From assembly GCF_030518795.1 (NCBI RefSeq), contig NZ_CP130427.1, forward strand, positions 1,302,001-1,366,000: 64,000 bases of DNA. Reading direction: 5' to 3'. Every line of letters begins with the position of its first letter. Positions within the stretch are counted from its first letter, which is position 1. Source of the DNA: Micromonospora sp. NBRC 110009. GTDB taxonomy: Bacteria > Actinomycetota > Actinomycetes > Mycobacteriales > Micromonosporaceae. Position numbers and translations under genes: made by a program. The notes beneath the pieces were generated by a model that was not told the origin of the DNA, did not search any database, and saw only the letters and a list, made by a program, of their open reading frames with translations. Positions 41,860 through 52,386 of the stretch are shown in pieces.

Positions 41860-44800
41860 GTGCAGACCTTCAGGTGCGCCTCGTGCGGGCGGGAGATCAA
41901 GCCGGCGGTGATCTGCCCGCACTGCGGGGCGGACCAGCCACAGTGGGCCGAGCACCTGGCGGACATTGAACGCTCGATCGCGGAGATGAAGGCCCGCGAC
42001 GCCGAGATCGCCCGCGAGCAGCGGCAGATCGCGGCCAAGATGCAGGCGGCCCTCTTCCAGCGGGACTTCCTCGCGCACGCCGGTGAGGAGCGGACCAAGC
42101 AGACCGCCCGGCCCCGCCGGGTGCTGCGGCGCCGGGCCGGCCGCCGCCCGCCCACGGCCACCACCGGCGCGCCGCCCCGGGTGCCCCGCCAGGGCACCCC
42201 ACCGCCCGGCCCGGACGACCTCCCGCCGCCCCGGACCAGGGCGCAGTGGCTCGACGTGGACGACCCGGAGCACCCGCCGGAGGCGTCCTCCCGCGAGGTG
42301 CAGAACATCCCCCTCGGGCTCGGCGCGCTGCTGCTCGGCGTCGCCGCGGTGGTCTTCGCCGCCGTCGCCACCAGCTCCATGGACGCGCTGGCCCGGCTCG
42401 GCGTGCTGCTGGTCGCGACCGTGCTCATGCTGCTGGCGCCGCCGGTGCTGGCCCGTCGGGGGCTCACCTCGACCGCGGAGACGATCGCCGCGGTGGGCCT
42501 GCTGCTGCTCCCCCTGGCCGGGTACGCGCTCTGGGCCGTGAACCGGGTCGGCGGCGCCGCCTCCGGCTCGACCTTCGCCGGGTCGATCTTCCTGGTCACC
42601 ACCCTCATCTCGCTCGGCTACGCGTACGCGACGGGGCTCCGCGCGCCCCGCTTCGCCACCGTCCTGGCCGTCCAACCGGTGCTGCCACTGCTGGCATACG
42701 AGCGGATCACCGGGCCGGCCGGATGGGCCCTGGTGCTGACCGTGGTGGCCGTCGTCGACCTCGCCCTGGTCCGCTCGGCGGTGGTCCTCGAGCGGCCGGT
42801 CCGGCGGGACCTGCCCGCCCCGGAGCCGGCGCCCGCCCCACCCCGGCAGCGTTCCGCCGCCGAGCGGCCCGAGGCGGCCCCGGAGGAGTCGGCCGAGGTG
42901 CTCGGCGCGGAGCTGCCCGGCGACGACCAAGCCGTCCCGCCGGCCCGCCCGGTGCCCTGGCTGCGCGAGCTGACCTGGCTGCTGCACGGCACGGCGGTCG
43001 CCGTCGCCCTGGCGTACGCGGTCACCGCGCTGCTGCGCGCCGCAACCGTGCCGGCCGCCACCGGAGCCGGGGCGGTGCTGCTGCTCGCCGCGCTGGTGGG
43101 GCTGGCCGGCACGCTGGTGCTGGGCCGCCCGCCGCTGCCGGACGTGGGCGCCGGCATCGTCACGCTCGCGGTGATCGGCGCGCTGGGCCGGGTCGCCTCG
43201 GTCGCCTTTCCCGGCCGGTCACTGCTGCTGATCGCCGCGGTCATCGCGCTGACCGGGTTCGCCGTCCGGGCCGTACCGAAGGCGGTCCGGCGCGGCCCGC
43301 AGCTCGCCTCGGCGGTGGCGCTGACCGTGAGCGGCCTGGTGGTGGCCGGCGGCGCGCTCCGCGCCGGATTGGCACCGGTCCGCGCGTCGCTGCCCGCCTG
43401 GTCGACCGACCTAAGCCGGTGGCACGCCGAGCTGGCGGCGGCGGTGGGACCGACCGGCTGGCAGCTCGCGGCGAGCGCCCTGCTGCTCACCATCGCCGCG
43501 GTGATCGCCCTGCCGGCGGAGATCCGGCGCGAATTCGCGTTGGTCGGGGCGGCGCTGACCGCGCTCGCCGCGCCGGCCTCCCTCAACCTGGGCTGGGCCG
43601 CCGCCTGCTGGCCGATGCTGCTGACCGCGGTGGCCATCGGCGTGCTGGGGCTCACCGCCGGCACCCGGCGGGCCGCGGTGGTGCACGCGGTGACCGCCGC
43701 CGGGCTCGGCGTGATCGGCGCGGGTGCCTCGCTCGCCCGGCCCGCGCTCACCGCCGCCGCGCTGACCGTGCTCTTCCTGGCCGGCGCGCTGGTGTCCCTG
43801 GCGCCCCGGGTCCGGACCGCCCCCGCCGCGGCCGACACGCTGTCCGGCTGGGCTGCGGGCGGGGCGGCGTTCGCGCTCCCCGGGGCGGTGGCCGCGTTCG
43901 TCGCCGCCACCGAACCGACCGCGCCGAATCTCAGCCCGGCCAGCCTGCGCGAGGTCACCGTCCCGATCCTCGCGGCGAGCTTTCTCGGCGTCTGCGTCAC
44001 CCTCGGCTACGCCGCCATCGTCCAGGTCGCCCAGCGGCACCTCAGCGCGCCGCACGCGGTCGGCACGGTGCTGGGCGCGGTCGGGGTCGCCACCGCCGGC
44101 TTCGGGGCGCGCGGCGCCACCACCGCCGACGCCTGGGTGGGTGGCCTGCTGCTGCTCGCCGCGGCGCTGCTGGCGCTGGCCCCCCGGATCGACGCCGGCC
44201 GCCGCTCCGACCTGTCGCTGGACGGCTCGGACCTGGCCCTGGCGGCCACCACGGCGGCGCTGATCGCCACCCTGGTCCGAATCGCCGCCGTGCTCGCGCC
44301 CGGTGGTCAGCTCGTGGTGGCCGCCGCGCTGGTGCTGCTGGTCGCCGTCGTCGCCCGGGCGATGCCCGAGGAGTGGCGGCGCGGCCCCATCCTCGGCATC
44401 GCGATCGCCGGCACGCTGATCGGTCTGATCGCCGGCTGGAGCGCGCTGCGCGGCGGGGTCGGCGTCCTGGCCACCCCGGGCCCGATCTGGTCCGGCGACC
44501 TGAGCGGGTGGCCGGCCGCGCCGACCGGCGGGTCGACCTGGCAGGCGCCCGTCGCGCTGGCGCTGCTGGCGGGGGCCGCCGGCATCCTGCTGCCGCCGCC
44601 GTGGAAGTACGACATCTCCGGGGCGGCCGTCGTGCTCGCCACCATCGGCGCCCCGGCCGCCTTCGACCTGCCCTGGTGGTCGCCGGTGCTGGTGGGCGCC
44701 ATGGTCGCCACGGTCTTCGGGATGGCGTCGGCCGCCACGGTCGAGCCGCGGGCCGCGCTGTCCCGGGCCACCGTGGCCGGGGTGGTCGCCCTGCACGCCG

Positions 44801-46764
44801 CCGGCGCCGGCCTGGTCCGGCCGTGGACCACCGCGCTGGCCCTGGGCAGCATCGCGCTGATCGGGGTGGTGGTGGGGGTCGTGGCCCGGGTGGTCGCGCC
44901 GGCGTTGGTCGAGAACGTGCGTACCGAGGGAATGCCGCTGCACCTGGTGCAGGTGGGCGGCGCGGCGGTGGGCGCCGCCCTGCTCGCCCTGCCCGGGGCG
45001 GTGGCCGCCCTCGCCGCCGAGTTCGGGCGTTCACCGCAGGTGGTGCTGACCGCCGCGCTGGCCGCGTCCAGCATCGGGCTGGCCGCGGTGGCGGCGGTCC
45101 GCCGGCAGGTCCCGCAGTACCTGCCGTACGTCAGTGTGGCCGTGGTCGGCGGCGCGACGGTGAGCGCGATCGCCGCCGTGGTCACCCACCTGCCGTCCGG
45201 GGTCTACGCCGCCGCCGCGGCGCTGCTCGGGGTGCTCGCCGAGCTGATCCGGGCCGCCACCGTGCCGCCCGCCGGCTCCGCCCAGCCGGTACGCCGCTGG
45301 TCGGTGCTCCTGGACGGGGCGCTGCGCCGGCCGCCCACCGACGGCACGGAGCTGCGCTGGCGGGTCAGCCCGGCCGCCGGGGCGCTCGCCGCGGCGGTGT
45401 TGCCGACCGCCCTCGCCCTGGTGACCCTGGCGCCGCCGCTGGTCGTGGCGCTGGTCGAACCGATGCGGGTGCTGTCCCGGATCTGGCAGGGGCCGCCGCC
45501 CGAGCTGCTCACCCCGCCCGCCGAGGCGGTGGACCCCACCCACGTGCTGACCGCGCTGCTGCTCACGGTGACGGCCGCGCTCGCCGCCACCGGGTTCAGC
45601 GGTGGCCGGCGCTCCCGCGCGGTGCCGGTGGTGCTGCCGGGCGCGGCCGTCACGCTGCTGATCACGCCGGTGGCGCTGGGCCAGGGCTGGCCGGAGACCG
45701 CGCTGGCCGGGCTGGCCGTCTTCACCATCTCCATGCTCGGGCTGGCGCTGACCGTGCCCCCGGCGCTGACCGAGCCGGCCCGCTCGCTGCGGGTCGCCCG
45801 GGTGCTGGTTTTCGCGATCGGGCTGGCCGCCGGGAACGCCGGTCTGGCCGGCAGCCTCGCCACTCGGGAGCTGACCCTCTTCACGCTGGGCGGGGCGGTC
45901 GGCGTCGGGGCGGTCGCCGCCCTCTTCGGCACCACCCAGCGGGCCCGGATCCTGGGTTGGCTGTTCGCCTCGCTGATGGCCCAACTGTTCGTGCTCACCC
46001 TCGGCCTGGTCGCCGGGCTCGCCGCGGTCTGGTCGGCGTTCGGGGTGCTGGCCGTCGGGGCGGCGCTCCAGGTGTTCTCCGCGACCCTTCCCCGGCTGCG
46101 CCGCCCGGAGGCGTACCGGGAGGCGGCCACCGTGGAATGGAGCGGGTACGGGGCGGCGCTCATCGCGCTGGCCCTGGCCTACGACTCGCCTCGGCACATC
46201 GCCGCGCTGCTGGCCGCCTGGGGTGCCGTGCTCGGGGTGGCGGCCAACCGCCCCGGTCGGCGGCCGGTGGAGCGGCGGATCCTGTTCTGGTCGGTGGTGG
46301 CCTGCGAGATCAGCGCCTGGTGGATCCTGATGCGGGTGGCCGACGTGGCGCTGCCGGAGGCGTACACCCTGCCGTTCGCCGCGCTCGCCCTGCTCGTCGG
46401 GGTGCTGGAGCTGCGCCACCGGGCGGACCTGTCGAGCTGGGTGGCGTACGGGCCGGCCCTGGTCGCCGCGTTCCTGCCCACGCTGGCGATCGTGGTGGCC
46501 ACCGACTCCAGCATGTTGCGCCAGGTGCTGCTGCTGCTCGGCGCCGTGGCAGTGCTGATCTTCGGCTCGATGACCCGGCAGCAGGCCCCGGTGATCGTGG
46601 GCGCCACGGTCACCGCGGTGGCCGCGATCCACGCGCTGTTCAGCCTCGGGCCGTGGCTGGTGTTGATCCCGGTCGGCTTCATCCTGCTGGTGCTCGGGGC
46701 CAACAACGAACGCCGCCGCCGGGCGCAGGAACGCCTCCAGACCGCCCTGCGCGGCATGAGGTGA
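41860..46764 (+). CDS. Giant multi-pass membrane protein with N-terminal zinc ribbon (SCO7613 C-terminal domain type)
   Basis: A 1634-residue protein. Residues 1-25 form a zinc ribbon (C6, C9, C19, C22); residues 30-75 are a charged, probably coiled-coil helix ([20 protein letters not shown]); a proline- and arginine-rich linker runs to about 145. The remainder is alanine/valine/leucine-rich with roughly 40 predicted membrane helices. It matches the actinobacterial family annotated as SCO7613 C-terminal domain-containing membrane protein; function unknown. GTG 41860 has GGAGGG upstream. Large frames on the opposite strand are GC-driven shadows. The zinc ribbon and coiled coil suggest a cytosolic partner-binding end. 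Confidence 0.88.
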   Translation: MQTFRCASCGREIKPAVICPHCGADQPQWAEHLADIERSIAEMKARDAEIAREQRQIAAKMQAALFQRDFLAHAGEERTKQTARPRRVLRRRAGRRPPTATTGAPPRVPRQGTPPPGPDDLPPPRTRAQWLDVDDPEHPPEASSREVQNIPLGLGALLLGVAAVVFAAVATSSMDALARLGVLLVATVLMLLAPPVLARRGLTSTAETIAAVGLLLLPLAGYALWAVNRVGGAASGSTFAGSIFLVTTLISLGYAYATGLRAPRFATVLAVQPVLPLLAYERITGPAGWALVLTVVAVVDLALVRSAVVLERPVRRDLPAPEPAPAPPRQRSAAERPEAAPEESAEVLGAELPGDDQAVPPARPVPWLRELTWLLHGTAVAVALAYAVTALLRAATVPAATGAGAVLLLAALVGLAGTLVLGRPPLPDVGAGIVTLAVIGALGRVASVAFPGRSLLLIAAVIALTGFAVRAVPKAVRRGPQLASAVALTVSGLVVAGGALRAGLAPVRASLPAWSTDLSRWHAELAAAVGPTGWQLAASALLLTIAAVIALPAEIRREFALVGAALTALAAPASLNLGWAAACWPMLLTAVAIGVLGLTAGTRRAAVVHAVTAAGLGVIGAGASLARPALTAAALTVLFLAGALVSLAPRVRTAPAAADTLSGWAAGGAAFALPGAVAAFVAATEPTAPNLSPASLREVTVPILAASFLGVCVTLGYAAIVQVAQRHLSAPHAVGTVLGAVGVATAGFGARGATTADAWVGGLLLLAAALLALAPRIDAGRRSDLSLDGSDLALAATTAALIATLVRIAAVLAPGGQLVVAAALVLLVAVVARAMPEEWRRGPILGIAIAGTLIGLIAGWSALRGGVGVLATPGPIWSGDLSGWPAAPTGGSTWQAPVALALLAGAAGILLPPPWKYDISGAAVVLATIGAPAAFDLPWWSPVLVGAMVATVFGMASAATVEPRAALSRATVAGVVALHAAGAGLVRPWTTALALGSIALIGVVVGVVARVVAPALVENVRTEGMPLHLVQVGGAAVGAALLALPGAVAALAAEFGRSPQVVLTAALAASSIGLAAVAAVRRQVPQYLPYVSVAVVGGATVSAIAAVVTHLPSGVYAAAAALLGVLAELIRAATVPPAGSAQPVRRWSVLLDGALRRPPTDGTELRWRVSPAAGALAAAVLPTALALVTLAPPLVVALVEPMRVLSRIWQGPPPELLTPPAEAVDPTHVLTALLLTVTAALAATGFSGGRRSRAVPVVLPGAAVTLLITPVALGQGWPETALAGLAVFTISMLGLALTVPPALTEPARSLRVARVLVFAIGLAAGNAGLAGSLATRELTLFTLGGAVGVGAVAALFGTTQRARILGWLFASLMAQLFVLTLGLVAGLAAVWSAFGVLAVGAALQVFSATLPRLRRPEAYREAATVEWSGYGAALIALALAYDSPRHIAALLAAWGAVLGVAANRPGRRPVERRILFWSVVACEISAWWILMRVADVALPEAYTLPFAALALLVGVLELRHRADLSSWVAYGPALVAAFLPTLAIVVATDSSMLRQVLLLLGAVAVLIFGSMTRQQAPVIVGATVTAVAAIHALFSLGPWLVLIPVGFILLVLGANNERRRRAQERLQTALRGMR

Positions 46765-46788
46765 AGCTCGAGGGGTCGGCGCGAGGGG

Positions 46789-47277
46789 TCAGGTGAGGGA
46801 GGCGCGGAGGGCGGCTTCCTTCTCGGCGACCAGGTCCTCCAGGCTCGCCTGGTAGGCGGCCATCCGCTCGCGCAGCGCCAGGTCGGCGGCGGCCAGGATG
46901 CGCACCGCGAGCAGGCCGGCGTTGCGGGCGTTGCCGATCGACACCGTGGCCACCGGCACGCCGGCCGGCATCTGCACGATGGAGAGCAGCGAATCCATCC
47001 CGTCCAGGTGCTTCAGCGGCACCGGCACCCCGATCACCGGCAGCGGCGTGACCGAGGCGACCATGCCGGGCAGGTGAGCGGCCCCGCCCGCGCCCGCGAT
47101 GATCACCTGGACGCCCCGGTCGGCGGCCGAGCGACCGTACTCGATCATCTTGACCGGCGTGCGGTGGGCGGAGACCACGCCGACCTCGTACGGCACCTCG
47201 AACTCGTCCAGCGCCTCGGCGGCGGCCTTCATGGTCGGCCAGTCCGAGTCGCTGCCCATGATCAGCCCGACGGTCAC
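46789..47277 (-). CDS. purE: N5-carboxyaminoimidazole ribonucleotide mutase
   Basis: A 162-residue class I PurE, rearranging N5-CAIR to CAIR in purine synthesis. The active-site segments are [31 protein letters not shown] and [23 protein letters not shown] 47277 overlaps the purK stop by four bases, giving the usual coupled purK-purE order. Length matches the family. Confidence 0.96.
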   Translation of the reverse strand: MTVGLIMGSDSDWPTMKAAAEALDEFEVPYEVGVVSAHRTPVKMIEYGRSAADRGVQVIIAGAGGAAHLPGMVASVTPLPVIGVPVPLKHLDGMDSLLSIVQMPAGVPVATVSIGNARNAGLLAVRILAAADLALRERMAAYQASLEDLVAEKEAALRASLT

Positions 47278-48434
47278 TCGTGCCCCTCCCGGAGCCAGCG
47301 GGCGGCTCGTGCGGCCCGGGCCCGTACGTCGTCCAGGTCGTTGCCGAGCACGGTGACGTGCCCGATCTTGCGGCCCGGGCGCACCTGCTTGCCGTACAGG
47401 TGGACCTTGGCCCCGGGCTCGGCGGCGAAGAGGTGGTGCAGCCGCTCGTCGATGGACATCCCGCCCGGCTCGCCGCCGAGCACGTTCGCCATCACCACGA
47501 CCGGCGCGGTGAGCGAGGTGTCGCCCATCGGGTAGTCGAGCACCGCCCGCAGGTGCTGCTCGAACTGGGAGGTCCGGGCCCCCTCGATGGTCCAGTGCCC
47601 GGAGTTGTGCGGCCGCATGGCCAGCTCGTTGACCACCAGGCCGGCGGGCGTCTCGAACAGCTCGACCGCCAGCAGGCCGACCACGCCGAGCGCGGTGGCC
47701 AGGTCGATGGCGAGCTGCTGGGCGCCGACCGCCAGCATCTCCGGCAGGTCGGGCGCGGGGGCGAGCACCTCGACGCAGATGCCGTCCCGCTGCACCGTCT
47801 CCACCACCGGGTACGCGGCCACCTGCCCGAACGGCGAGCGGGCCACCTGCACGGCCAGCTCCCGGCGCAGCGCGACCCGCTCCTCGACGATCAGCGGGGT
47901 GCCGCCGGCGAGCAGCGTGGCGGCCAGCTCGGCCGCCTGGGCCGCGTCGTCCACCATCCAGACGCCCCGGCCGTCGTAGCCGCCCCGGGCCGCCTTGAGC
48001 ACCACCGGCCAGCCCGCCTCCTCGCCGAACGCGACCAGGTCCGCCGGCTGCTCGACCGGACGCCAGGCCGGGTTGGGAGCGCCCAGCTCGCCGAGCCGCT
48101 CGCGCATCACCCGCTTGTCCTGCGCGTGCAGCAGCGCGTCGGCCGGCGGGCAGAGCTTCACCCCCTCCTCGGCGAGGGTGCGGATGTGCGCGCTGGGCAC
48201 GTGCTCGTGGTCGAAGGTGACCACGTCGCAGCCCTTGGCGAAGGTGCGCAGGGCGGCGAGGTCGGTGTGGTCGCCGTACTGGACGTCGGCCGCGACCAGG
48301 GCGGCACCGTCGTCCGGGGCGAGCGCCAGCACGCGCAGCGACTGGCCGAGGGCGATGGCGGCCTGGTGGGTCATCCGGGCCAGCTGGCCACCGCCCACCA
48401 TGCCGACGACGGGGAGGCCGGTACGGGAATCCAT
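47274..48434 (-). CDS. purK: N5-carboxyaminoimidazole ribonucleotide synthase
   Basis: A 386-residue ATP-grasp enzyme carboxylating aminoimidazole ribonucleotide with bicarbonate and ATP. N-terminal [23 protein letters not shown]-grasp lysine region [19 protein letters not shown] and the metal-binding [20 protein letters not shown] are all present. Its product is the substrate of the PurE protein encoded next. A TAGGCT box nine bases before ATG 48434 suggests a very short or absent leader. Confidence 0.95.
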   Translation of the reverse strand: MDSRTGLPVVGMVGGGQLARMTHQAAIALGQSLRVLALAPDDGAALVAADVQYGDHTDLAALRTFAKGCDVVTFDHEHVPSAHIRTLAEEGVKLCPPADALLHAQDKRVMRERLGELGAPNPAWRPVEQPADLVAFGEEAGWPVVLKAARGGYDGRGVWMVDDAAQAAELAATLLAGGTPLIVEERVALRRELAVQVARSPFGQVAAYPVVETVQRDGICVEVLAPAPDLPEMLAVGAQQLAIDLATALGVVGLLAVELFETPAGLVVNELAMRPHNSGHWTIEGARTSQFEQHLRAVLDYPMGDTSLTAPVVVMANVLGGEPGGMSIDERLHHLFAAEPGAKVHLYGKQVRPGRKIGHVTVLGNDLDDVRARAARAARWLREGHE

Positions 48435-48443
48435 AGCCCGGCC

Positions 48444-48449
48444 AGCCTA
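48444..48449 (-). promoter_or_regulatory. -10 box TAGGCT of purK-purE
   Basis: TAGGCT on the minus strand lies nine bases before ATG 48434 with no ribosome-binding site, implying a leader of only a few bases. Confidence 0.4.
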
Positions 48450-48500
48450 TCGGGGCGGTGAGCGGCGCGAGCCCGGAGGGCAGCCCCGCTGGCCGGCCGC

Positions 48501-48977
48501 TCAGCCTGCCGTGCGGACCGCGATGCGGCGCGGCGCCCGGGCGACCTCGCGGGCGGTGGTCCGGGCGATCAGCAGCGAGCCGAGCACCGTCGGGGCCAGC
48601 CAGGCGACCAGGTGCCCGCCGGTCATCTGCACGGCGAACCCGGTGACGAAGGCGATCACGGTGCTGCCCATCAGGTTGAGGTGCCAGATGCGCCAGCCTC
48701 GGCCGCCCAGCCCACGCGGGCGGCGCCGGGCGAACCACAGCCCGCCGACCAGCCAGCCGAGGGTGAGGGCGCCGAGCAGAGCCAGCCCCCAGAGCCGCGC
48801 CGGGTCGTAGGCGAAGAGCCCGAAGGCGCTGAGGCTGAGGCCGACGGCGGCGCCCGCGTAGACCCGGCCGAGCAGGGTGTGCCGCCCGCGCCGCTTCGGG
48901 GCGAGCAGCACCGGGAGGGCGAGGAGCAGCCCGGTGGTGCCACTGGCGGCGTGGATCACGACGAGAACGGTGTGCAC
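48501..48977 (-). CDS. Small membrane protein under probable PadR control
   Basis: A 158-residue protein with four predicted helices ([76 protein letters not shown]) and a conserved histidine (HAASG) in the first; the pattern recalls DUF2306-like membrane proteins. GTG 48977 has GGGAGGGGGAG upstream and is preferred to longer starts. It diverges from a PadR regulator across a 22-bp-arm inverted repeat, so it is likely that regulator's target. Function unknown. Confidence 0.75.
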   Translation of the reverse strand: MHTVLVVIHAASGTTGLLLALPVLLAPKRRGRHTLLGRVYAGAAVGLSLSAFGLFAYDPARLWGLALLGALTLGWLVGGLWFARRRPRGLGGRGWRIWHLNLMGSTVIAFVTGFAVQMTGGHLVAWLAPTVLGSLLIARTTAREVARAPRRIAVRTAG

Positions 48978-48992
48978 GGCTCCCCCTCCCGC

Positions 48993-49050
48993 GACATCCC
49001 AATGTGGGAGGTCAACGCATCCAGCATCTGACCTGACACAATGGGATGTC
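48993..49050. promoter_or_regulatory. Large inverted-repeat operator between the membrane protein and padR genes
   Basis: Arms of 22 bases (48993-49014 and 49029-49050) match at 19 positions; each contains GACATCCCA and TGTG/CACA. The 14-base spacer brings the arm centres to about 36 bp apart. It covers most of the 101-bp divergent region, ideal for autoregulation by the PadR-type protein and control of the membrane protein gene. Confidence 0.65.
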
Positions 49051-49078
49051 AAGGGAATCCGCGAAGGAGAACCGACCC

Positions 49079-49636
49079 ATGCCCGACCGGCCGCTGAACG
49101 CCACCGCCGCCTCCCTGCTCGGCTTCCTGCACGACGGGCCGATGACCGGGTGGGACCTGGTCACGGTCGCACAGCAGCGGATCGGGGCGTTCTGGTCGCT
49201 GACCCAGAGCCAGGTCTACCGGGAGCTGACCACGATGGCGGCGGCCGGACTGGTGCGGGCCGGCGAACGGGGCCGCCGCGACCGGCAGCCGTACGAGATC
49301 ACCGAAGCCGGACGGGCGGCGTTCGCCGAGTGGGCGCGCAAGCCACCGGCCGACGAGACGATCCGATTCCCGCTGCTGTTGACCGTGCTCTTCGGTCGCC
49401 ACCTGCCGCCGGACCGGCTGGCCGGATTCCTCGCCGCGCACCGGGCCGCCCACGCCGCCCGACTCGCCGGCTACCAGGCGGCCGCGGCGGGGCTGCCCGA
49501 GGAGGCGGACGCCGTCGACCCGTACTCGGTGGCCACCCTGCGATTCGGGCTGGCGTACGAGCAGGCGGTGCTGGACTGGTTCGACGCCCTGCCGGACCCG
49601 TTGCGGCCGGCGACCGAGGGCGCCGACGAGGCATGA
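49079..49636 (+). CDS. PadR-family transcriptional regulator
   Basis: A 185-residue PadR/Vir-type regulator. The winged helix is at residues 8-80 (ATAASLLGFLHDGPMTGWDL; FWSLTQSQVYRELTTMAAAG; RRDRQPYEITEAGRAAFAEW) and the C-terminal part is the helical dimerisation domain. It probably represses the divergent membrane protein gene and itself by binding the inverted repeat at 48993-49050, releasing DNA on binding an unknown small molecule. ATG 49079 has GAAGGAG upstream. It lies seven bases before the PdxH-like gene, so the two may share a transcript. Confidence 0.9.
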   Translation: MPDRPLNATAASLLGFLHDGPMTGWDLVTVAQQRIGAFWSLTQSQVYRELTTMAAAGLVRAGERGRRDRQPYEITEAGRAAFAEWARKPPADETIRFPLLLTVLFGRHLPPDRLAGFLAAHRAAHAARLAGYQAAAAGLPEEADAVDPYSVATLRFGLAYEQAVLDWFDALPDPLRPATEGADEA

Positions 49637-49643
49637 TCACGTC

Positions 49644-50294
49644 ATGACGATCCGTGAGACGCTGCGCGGGCTCCCGGTGCTGGCGCACGACATGCCCTCC
49701 TTCGACCCCGTCGACGTGCCCGGCACACCGCTGGACCTCTTCGCCTCCTGGCTCGCCGCTGCGGTCACCGCCGGGGTGGACGAGCCGCATGCGATGACCC
49801 TCTCGACCGTGGACGCCGACGGCGCGCCGGACGCGCGGGTACTCATCCTCAAGGACCTCGACGAGGAGGGATGGCACTTCGCCACCACCTCGACCAGCGC
49901 CAAGGGCCGACAACTCGCCGGCAACCCGCGGGTCGCGCTGAGCTTCCACTGGCGGGAGCTGGGTCGGCAGGTCCGGGTCCGCGGCGTCGCGCATCCGGCC
50001 GGACCCGAGGTCTCCCGACGGGACTTTCTGGCCCGCCCGTTCGGCTCGCGGGTCGCCACCCTGGCCGGCCGGCAGAGCGAACCGCTCACCGACCGGTCCG
50101 CCCTCGACGCCGAGTTCGCCCGGGTCAGCGAGCGGGCGGCCGCCGACCCGGATCTCGTCGCCGACGGACACACGGTCTACCGGGCGCGGCCCGAGACGGT
50201 GGAGTTCTGGCAGGCCGACCGGCAGCGCCGACACGTCCGGCTGCGCTACCGCCGCACCGCGGACGGCTGGGAGCGTGAGCTGCTCTGGCCGTGA
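49644..50294 (+). CDS. Pyridoxine/pyridoxamine 5'-phosphate oxidase-like protein
   Basis: A 216-residue FMN-dependent oxidase of the PdxH fold. PdxH-like segments are AMTLSTVDADGAPDARVLIL (with KDLDEEGWHFATTSTSAKGR), NPRVALSFHWRELGRQVRVR and, at the C-terminus, RPETVEFWQADRQRRHVRLR. The C-terminal W-Q-x-D-R and H-x-R-x-R pattern supports substrate binding as in true PdxH. The family also includes phenazine-modifying PhzG relatives, so pyridoxal-phosphate synthesis is likely but not certain. It is convergent with the YyaL-type gene with three bases between. Confidence 0.85.
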   Translation: MTIRETLRGLPVLAHDMPSFDPVDVPGTPLDLFASWLAAAVTAGVDEPHAMTLSTVDADGAPDARVLILKDLDEEGWHFATTSTSAKGRQLAGNPRVALSFHWRELGRQVRVRGVAHPAGPEVSRRDFLARPFGSRVATLAGRQSEPLTDRSALDAEFARVSERAAADPDLVADGHTVYRARPETVEFWQADRQRRHVRLRYRRTADGWERELLWP

Positions 50295-50297
50295 CCG

Positions 50298-52334
50298 TCA
50301 GGTCAGCTGCGCGACCAGGTCGTCCACGGAGGTGACCGGGCGGTCGCAGACGAAGCCCCGGCAGACGTAGGCGGTGGACCGGCCGTCCAGCGCCGGCCGC
50401 TCGGCCAGCAGCGGCACCCCCGGCTGGTCGCTCCGGCCGGCCACCACCACCGCGCCGGGCGGGGCGTGCCGCTGGGCCGCCGCGACGAGGGGGTCGCCCA
50501 CCGGGTCGTCGGTCACCACCGCGATCTCGTACGGCCCGGAGAGCAGCGCCTCGCCGACGGTGGCCGCGTACCCGGCGAACCGGGCGTGCCGGCCGACGAT
50601 CGGCGCCACGGTCGACAGAGCGGCCTCGGCCGCCTCCCGGTACCGGGTCTCCCCGCTCAGCGCCGCGTACGCGACCAGCGCCGCGACGATCGCGGAACGG
50701 CCGGACGGCGTGGCGTTGTCGGTGGGGTCGGCCGGCCGGGTGACCAGGCGCTCGGCGTCGTCGGCGGTGTCGTAGAAGCCGCCGTCCGGGGCGGCGAAGC
50801 GGGCCAGCGCCACGTCGAGGAGCTGGCCGGCCAGCGTCAGCCAGCGCCCCTCCCCGGTCAGCTGGTGCAGGGCGCAGAACGCCTCGGCCACGCAGCCGTA
50901 GTCCTCCAGCACGCCGGCCGGATCGCCGACCACCTTGTCCCGGGAGACCCGGCGCAACCGCCCGTCCACGAGGTGCACGGCGGCCAGGTGCTCGGCGGCG
51001 TCGCGCATCGCGCCGTCCGCGACGATGGTGACCCCCTCCATGAGGTTGGCGTCCTCGTCGTCGGGGGCCGCGTAGAGGGCGGCGACCTGCTGGAACTCGG
51101 CGATCGCGGTGATCGCCAGGCCGTTCCAGGCGGCCACCACCTTGTCGTCCCGGGCCGGCTGGGGGCGGGTGTCGCGGGCGGCGAGCAGCCGGCCGACCAC
51201 CTCCTGCCACCGCTGGCGCACCGAGGGATCGGCGTCGTCCACGTCCCGGGCCAGCCGCAGCACGCTGGTGCCGTGTTCGAAGGTGCCGGACCCGGTCACC
51301 CCGAAGAGGTCGGCGGCGAAGCGGCCGTCCTCCTCCCCCAGCACCTCGACGAGCTGCGCCGGGGTCCACACGTAGGTGAGCCCCTCGACGCCTTCGGTGT
51401 CCGCGTCCAGCGCGGAGGCGAAACCCTCGCCCGGCCGGTGCATCTCGTCGGCGAGGAACCGGGCGGTGTCCCGGGCCACCCGCCGCGCCAGCCGGTCCCC
51501 GGTGAGCCGCCAGAGCTGGGTGTAGACCCGCAGCAGCAACGCGTTGTCGTAGAGCATCTTCTCGAAGTGCGGCACGGTCCAGTGACCGTCCACCGAGTAG
51601 CGGGCGAACCCGCCGGCGAGCTGGTCGTGCAGACCGCCCCGGGCCATCGCCTCGCCGGTGTGCCGGACGATCTCCAGGCTGCGGGCCGAGCCGGTGCGCT
51701 GGTGGTGCCGGAGCAGGAAGAGCAGGTTCATGTGCGGCGGGAACTTCGGCGCCCCGCCGAACCCGCCGTTCGTCTCGTCGTACTCCCGGTGGAGCTGAGC
51801 CGCGGCGGCGTCGAGCAGCTCGGCGGTGAGCGGGGCGCTGAGCCCGCCCACGGCCTGCGCGCCCCCGATCGCCTCGACCACGGCGGCGCCCTGCCGCAGC
51901 ACCGCCTCGCGCTGGTCCCGCCAGGCGGCGGCGACCGACCCGAGCAGGCGGATGAAGTTGGGCCGGGGGAAGTAGGTGCCGCAGAAGAACGGGGTGCCGT
52001 CCGGGGCGGCGAAGACCGTCATCGGCCAGCCGCCCTGCCCGGTCATCGCCTGGGTGGCGGTCATGTAGACGGCGTCCACGTCGGGCCGTTCCTCGCGGTC
52101 CACCTTGACGCAGACGAAGTCGTCGTTCATGAGCCGGGCGACGGCCTCGTTCTCGAACGACTCGTGGGCCATCACGTGGCACCAGTGGCAGGCCGCGTAC
52201 CCGACCGAGATGAGCACCGGCATGTCACGCCGCTTCGCCTCGGCGAACGCCTCGTCGCACCAGGGCCACCAGTCCACCGGGTTGTCGGCGTGCTGAAGCA
52301 GGTACGGGGAGGTGGCGTCGGCAAGTCGGTTCAC
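50298..52334 (-). CDS. YyaL/DUF255 thioredoxin-domain protein
   Basis: A 678-residue protein. The N-terminal thioredoxin-like domain (residues 1-170) holds [20 protein letters not shown] and the CxxC-type pair in [17 protein letters not shown]; the rest is an alpha/alpha toroid of the six-hairpin glycosidase or epimerase kind ([36 protein letters not shown]). The family (SSP411/YyaL, Rv1084 in mycobacteria) has no settled function. It lies beside mca and greA as in mycobacteria, apart from an inserted GGDEF-EAL gene. GTG 52334 follows TATGGT by six bases. Confidence 0.9.
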   Translation of the reverse strand: MNRLADATSPYLLQHADNPVDWWPWCDEAFAEAKRRDMPVLISVGYAACHWCHVMAHESFENEAVARLMNDDFVCVKVDREERPDVDAVYMTATQAMTGQGGWPMTVFAAPDGTPFFCGTYFPRPNFIRLLGSVAAAWRDQREAVLRQGAAVVEAIGGAQAVGGLSAPLTAELLDAAAAQLHREYDETNGGFGGAPKFPPHMNLLFLLRHHQRTGSARSLEIVRHTGEAMARGGLHDQLAGGFARYSVDGHWTVPHFEKMLYDNALLLRVYTQLWRLTGDRLARRVARDTARFLADEMHRPGEGFASALDADTEGVEGLTYVWTPAQLVEVLGEEDGRFAADLFGVTGSGTFEHGTSVLRLARDVDDADPSVRQRWQEVVGRLLAARDTRPQPARDDKVVAAWNGLAITAIAEFQQVAALYAAPDDEDANLMEGVTIVADGAMRDAAEHLAAVHLVDGRLRRVSRDKVVGDPAGVLEDYGCVAEAFCALHQLTGEGRWLTLAGQLLDVALARFAAPDGGFYDTADDAERLVTRPADPTDNATPSGRSAIVAALVAYAALSGETRYREAAEAALSTVAPIVGRHARFAGYAATVGEALLSGPYEIAVVTDDPVGDPLVAAAQRHAPPGAVVVAGRSDQPGVPLLAERPALDGRSTAYVCRGFVCDRPVTSVDDLVAQLT

Positions 52335-52340
52335 CCGACG

Positions 52341-52346
52341 ACCATA
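52341..52346 (-). promoter_or_regulatory. -10 box TATGGT of the YyaL-type gene
   Basis: TATGGT on the minus strand ends six bases before GTG 52334 and no ribosome-binding site is present, the leaderless arrangement. Confidence 0.5.
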
Positions 52347-52386
52347 ACCAGCGGCGTCGGGTCACCGCCCGGCGATGCGGGCGCGC

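Noticed and set aside
40083..44943. Very long open frames on the minus strand opposite the UDP-glucose dehydrogenase and giant membrane protein genes
   Set aside because: They encode low-complexity Arg/Gly/Ala/Pro-rich sequence with no domains, mirror the codon structure of the real genes on the plus strand and lack start signals; they arise from very high GC at third positions.
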